Positions 61,949 to 64,000 of a DNA stretch of 64,000 nucleotides are shown piece after piece. The stretch is taken from assembly GCF_003955715.1 (NCBI RefSeq), contig NZ_CP034463.1, forward strand, positions 4,216,001 to 4,280,000. The letters run 5' to 3'. The notes below the pieces were generated by a model. The model worked only from the letters and a program-made list of their open reading frames with translations, did not search any database and had not been told where the DNA came from. Each line of letters begins with the position of its first letter. The first letter of the stretch is position 1. This DNA comes from Streptomyces aquilus (GTDB taxonomy: Bacteria > Actinomycetota > Actinomycetes > Streptomycetales > Streptomycetaceae). A program made the position numbers and the translations under genes.

Positions 61949-63163
61949 ATGACCCGAGCACCTCACCCGGACGCAAACCAGGACAAACCAGTCATCGCGG
62001 ACCTATTTGCAGGACCGGGCGGCCTGGACATCGCGGCCGAGATGCTTGGTCTGCCCACTATTGGCGTGGAATGGGACGAGTCGACCCGGGCGACCCGGCG
62101 TGCTGCGGACCTGCGTACCACGGGGGAACCGGATGTGGCAAAGGTGAACCCACTCGACGTCGAGGTCGCCTCAGCCAGAATCCTCACGGGCGGCCCGCCT
62201 TGCCAGACCTACTCGGTGGCAGGCAACCGCGAGGGGCACAAGGCCCTCGAAGTGGTGCAGGACCTGGCCGAGCGTGTGGGAGGGAGCGAGACCGTCGGGC
62301 ATCTGAAGAAAGCCTGGAGGACCGTCGAACAGAAGGCCCACGACGAGTCGTGGACTGACGAACGAACCGGGCTCGTGCTCCAGCCCCTGCGGTGGATCGT
62401 CGAGAAGAAGCTCAAGGCGGACCCCTACGACGTAGTGATCCTTGAGCAGGTCCCAACTGTCCTGCCCGTCTGGAGGAAGTACCGGGAAATCCTTCGCGAG
62501 TTGGGCTACGACGCAGATTGCCACATCCTGCACACCGAGGACTACGGGGTGCCACAGACGCGTCGCCGCGCTGTACTGATCGCCCGATACACGGGGAAGA
62601 AGGGCAAGGCGCTCGAGTTCCCCAAACTGACGCATCAGCGCTATCGCAAGGGGGTGGAGCGACTCCCCGCGCTGGAGCCAGAAAACCGCGCGGCCGAGCA
62701 AAACGCGCTCTTTGACCCGCAGCCGCGCGCACGTGGGCAAGAGCCGTGGGTCTCGATGGGTGACGTTCTAAAGGACACCAGGCCAACCAATTTCGTGGTC
62801 CGCTCCAACTACGGCTCAGGCGGCGACCCCAAGAAACGAGGTCTCCGCACGTCCGATCAGCCGGCCGCCACCGTCACAGGCAAGGTTCGCCGAAACAAGG
62901 TGTTTGATCTCAAGGGAATCGACAAGAACGGCGACCCTGAACTCGGCCCGGAGCAGGAGCGTTTCACACTGCAGGAGGCTGGCCTCCTGCAGACCTTCCC
63001 AGCCGATTACCCTTGGCGGGGCACGGACATCGCACAGCAGATCGGCAATGCCATCCCGCCGCTTCTGGCCATCCACGTCCTGTGCACCGCGCTAAGGTTG
63101 GACGACAACAAAAAACGGCAAGCCATCGAAGCACTCAGAACCTGGAGTCCCACCCATTCATGA
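61949..63163 (+). CDS. DNA (cytosine-5) methyltransferase
   Basis: A 404-residue enzyme with motif I A-D-L-F-A-G-P-G-G-L, catalytic motif IV T-G-G-P-P-C-Q-T-Y-S near 88, motif VI V-I-L-E-Q-V-P (Gln instead of Asn), motif VIII V-P-Q-T-R-R-R-A-V and motif X Q-I-G-N-A-I-P-P near 375. A long insert at about 95-145 and a wide target-recognition region follow. It should methylate cytosine and protect the host from the linked nuclease. It has no ribosome site; TACACT lies 8 bases before the ATG, so the mRNA may be leaderless. Confidence 0.9.
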   Translation: MTRAPHPDANQDKPVIADLFAGPGGLDIAAEMLGLPTIGVEWDESTRATRRAADLRTTGEPDVAKVNPLDVEVASARILTGGPPCQTYSVAGNREGHKALEVVQDLAERVGGSETVGHLKKAWRTVEQKAHDESWTDERTGLVLQPLRWIVEKKLKADPYDVVILEQVPTVLPVWRKYREILRELGYDADCHILHTEDYGVPQTRRRAVLIARYTGKKGKALEFPKLTHQRYRKGVERLPALEPENRAAEQNALFDPQPRARGQEPWVSMGDVLKDTRPTNFVVRSNYGSGGDPKKRGLRTSDQPAATVTGKVRRNKVFDLKGIDKNGDPELGPEQERFTLQEAGLLQTFPADYPWRGTDIAQQIGNAIPPLLAIHVLCTALRLDDNKKRQAIEALRTWSPTHS

Positions 63164-63172
63164 GCAGGACGA

Positions 63173-64000
63173 TCAGTCCAGCTCTGCCTCCCCATCGATC
63201 TCGTCCTTGCCTCTCACCGGAGCATCGGCGAACAACTCCGCGAAGTAGTCGGTCAGGCTCGCCACCGATTCCTCAGGGACGCGCCCATCGGCCGGACCCG
63301 TGGGAAGTGCACGATGGTGCACGGAGCCGCCTTCATCTCCCTCCTCGATCCAAATGCGCACGGCCCCGGCATCCCGCTGCGTATCCGGCGCGATCACGTC
63401 GTACATAAGGGTCGCAGCCGCCGCGTTGACAGCCTTGGCCAAAGCGTTTGTCGCCCGCCCCGTCCGCACAACATCGCGTTGCAGCAACCGGACCAACGCC
63501 TGTGCCGTAGGTCTGTGGTCGATGACGTCCAACCGCAGCACCGTATTCAGCATGTCCTGGTTCCCGCATGCAGTGACCACGGGTGCGTAGTCGGGTCCGT
63601 CTCGAAACAACTCGGCGGACCACCATAGCCGCGCAAAGGCCTGCTTGTAGTGAGGGCCCTTGAAGTACCGGGCGTTGACGGTCTTCCGCTTCTCGGAGAA
63701 GTGCCGCCAGACCACGAAGTCGGGAGCAACGCCGAGGGCCAGGTAGTTCCACAGCGCCGGATCCGCCGCCTCCGTACGCGTCAGGCGCAGGATCGCGTGA
63801 AGGCGCGGCGCGAGCCACGCGTCAGCCTGAGTCGGCTTGTCGTCCCGGTGCATGTACATCGCGTCGTCGATCAGGTCCCGAATCGCGCGCAGTCGCCATC
63901 GGGGACTCTCGGGCAGCGGCTCGGTCGACTGATTGAGTGCAATGCCAGGGACATTGTCCTTGCCGGAGAGCAGCCCGTCCGTGATGAATCGCGCCGCCTC
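63173..64000 (-). CDS. DUF6339-like protein, 5' part beyond the window
   Basis: The frame stays open to the window edge, so the start lies beyond 64000. The visible 275 residues include W-R-L-R-A-I-R-D-L-I-D-D-A-M-Y, then L-R-L-T-R-T-E-A-A-D-P-A-L-W-N-Y-L-A-L, F-V-V-W-R-H-F and L-W-W-S-A-E-L-F-R-D-G near 125. I place it tentatively in DUF6339, which occurs with cytosine methyltransferases, Z1 helicases and MORC-like ATPases. Convergent with the methyltransferase, 9 bases away. Function unknown. Confidence 0.55.
   Translation of the reverse strand, partial: EAARFITDGLLSGKDNVPGIALNQSTEPLPESPRWRLRAIRDLIDDAMYMHRDDKPTQADAWLAPRLHAILRLTRTEAADPALWNYLALGVAPDFVVWRHFSEKRKTVNARYFKGPHYKQAFARLWWSAELFRDGPDYAPVVTACGNQDMLNTVLRLDVIDHRPTAQALVRLLQRDVVRTGRATNALAKAVNAAAATLMYDVIAPDTQRDAGAVRIWIEEGDEGGSVHHRALPTGPADGRVPEESVASLTDYFAELFADAPVRGKDEIDGEAELD

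Overview
The window is a chromosomal segment of a high-GC actinomycete, almost certainly a Streptomyces. The signs are strong GC bias at third codon positions, frequent GTG and TTG starts, GTGA/ATGA translational coupling, rare TTA codons in a few regulatory or accessory genes, Tat and lipobox export signals, class E and class F sortases, an ANTAR regulator, a DasR-type operator and the cslA-glxA glycan locus. From memory, not from a search, gene order resembles the Streptomyces coelicolor region around SCO2817 (cdgA) to SCO2838 (GH6 glucanase).

Left part (1-13.9 kb): a 5'-truncated XRE/TPR regulator, a histidine phosphatase, a PAP2 membrane phosphatase, then a tightly coupled three-gene cassette (Cas4/AddB-like nuclease with four cysteines, a protein of unknown fold, and a UPF1-like SF1 helicase) whose 3' end is partly duplicated. 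After that come a small conserved protein, a prim-pol-like protein ending inside a tRNA-Lys gene, a secreted M6 protease, the GGDEF-EAL protein CdgA and an LLM-class flavin oxidoreductase.

Uptake and catabolism (14-22.6 kb): two coupled Asp/Glu-racemase/maleate-isomerase-type enzymes, a D-2-hydroxyacid dehydrogenase, an amidase, a DUF3830 protein, an Ehu-type ABC importer and an IclR regulator. These look like one regulon that imports and degrades a small amide or amino-acid-like compound. A second tRNA-Lys follows, with an AMP-dependent ligase running into it antisense.

Cell-surface glycan region (24-35 kb): a DUF3592 protein, an AA10 LPMO with a dre site over its promoter, an SPFH protein, an NlpC/P60-like double peptidoglycan-binding protein, a third identical tRNA-Lys, a structured leader, then cslA-glxA facing a GH6 lipoprotein, and a GAF-ANTAR regulator. 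CslA makes a beta-glucan, GlxA is a copper-radical oxidase coupled to it, and the LPMO and GH6 can modify or cut the product.

35-45.4 kb: a class F sortase pair, a HAD-IIA phosphatase, a frameshifted phosphodiesterase-family protein and a 2-aminoethylphosphonate-type uptake and catabolism operon (binding protein, two permeases, ATPase, PhnX-like hydrolase, FAD oxidoreductase) behind a GntR/UTRA regulator.

45.4-57.3 kb: an LARTG-anchored surface protein, a ROK regulator divergent from a Gfo/Idh/MocA dehydrogenase plus a UPF0303/HbpS-like protein, a fumarylacetoacetase-family hydrolase, a short YidC paralogue, a divergent HxlR/MFS pair, a VNTR-like array, a class E sortase, a GH30 galactanase and a SEC-C protein.

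Right edge (57.3-64 kb): a TOPRIM protein, a DUF222/HNH endonuclease, and the start of a lower-GC island: Vsr nuclease, a cytosine-methyltransferase homologue lacking the catalytic cysteine, a complete cytosine methyltransferase and the 3' part of a DUF6339-like gene. This is probably one end of a multi-gene restriction or anti-phage system continuing past 64 kb.
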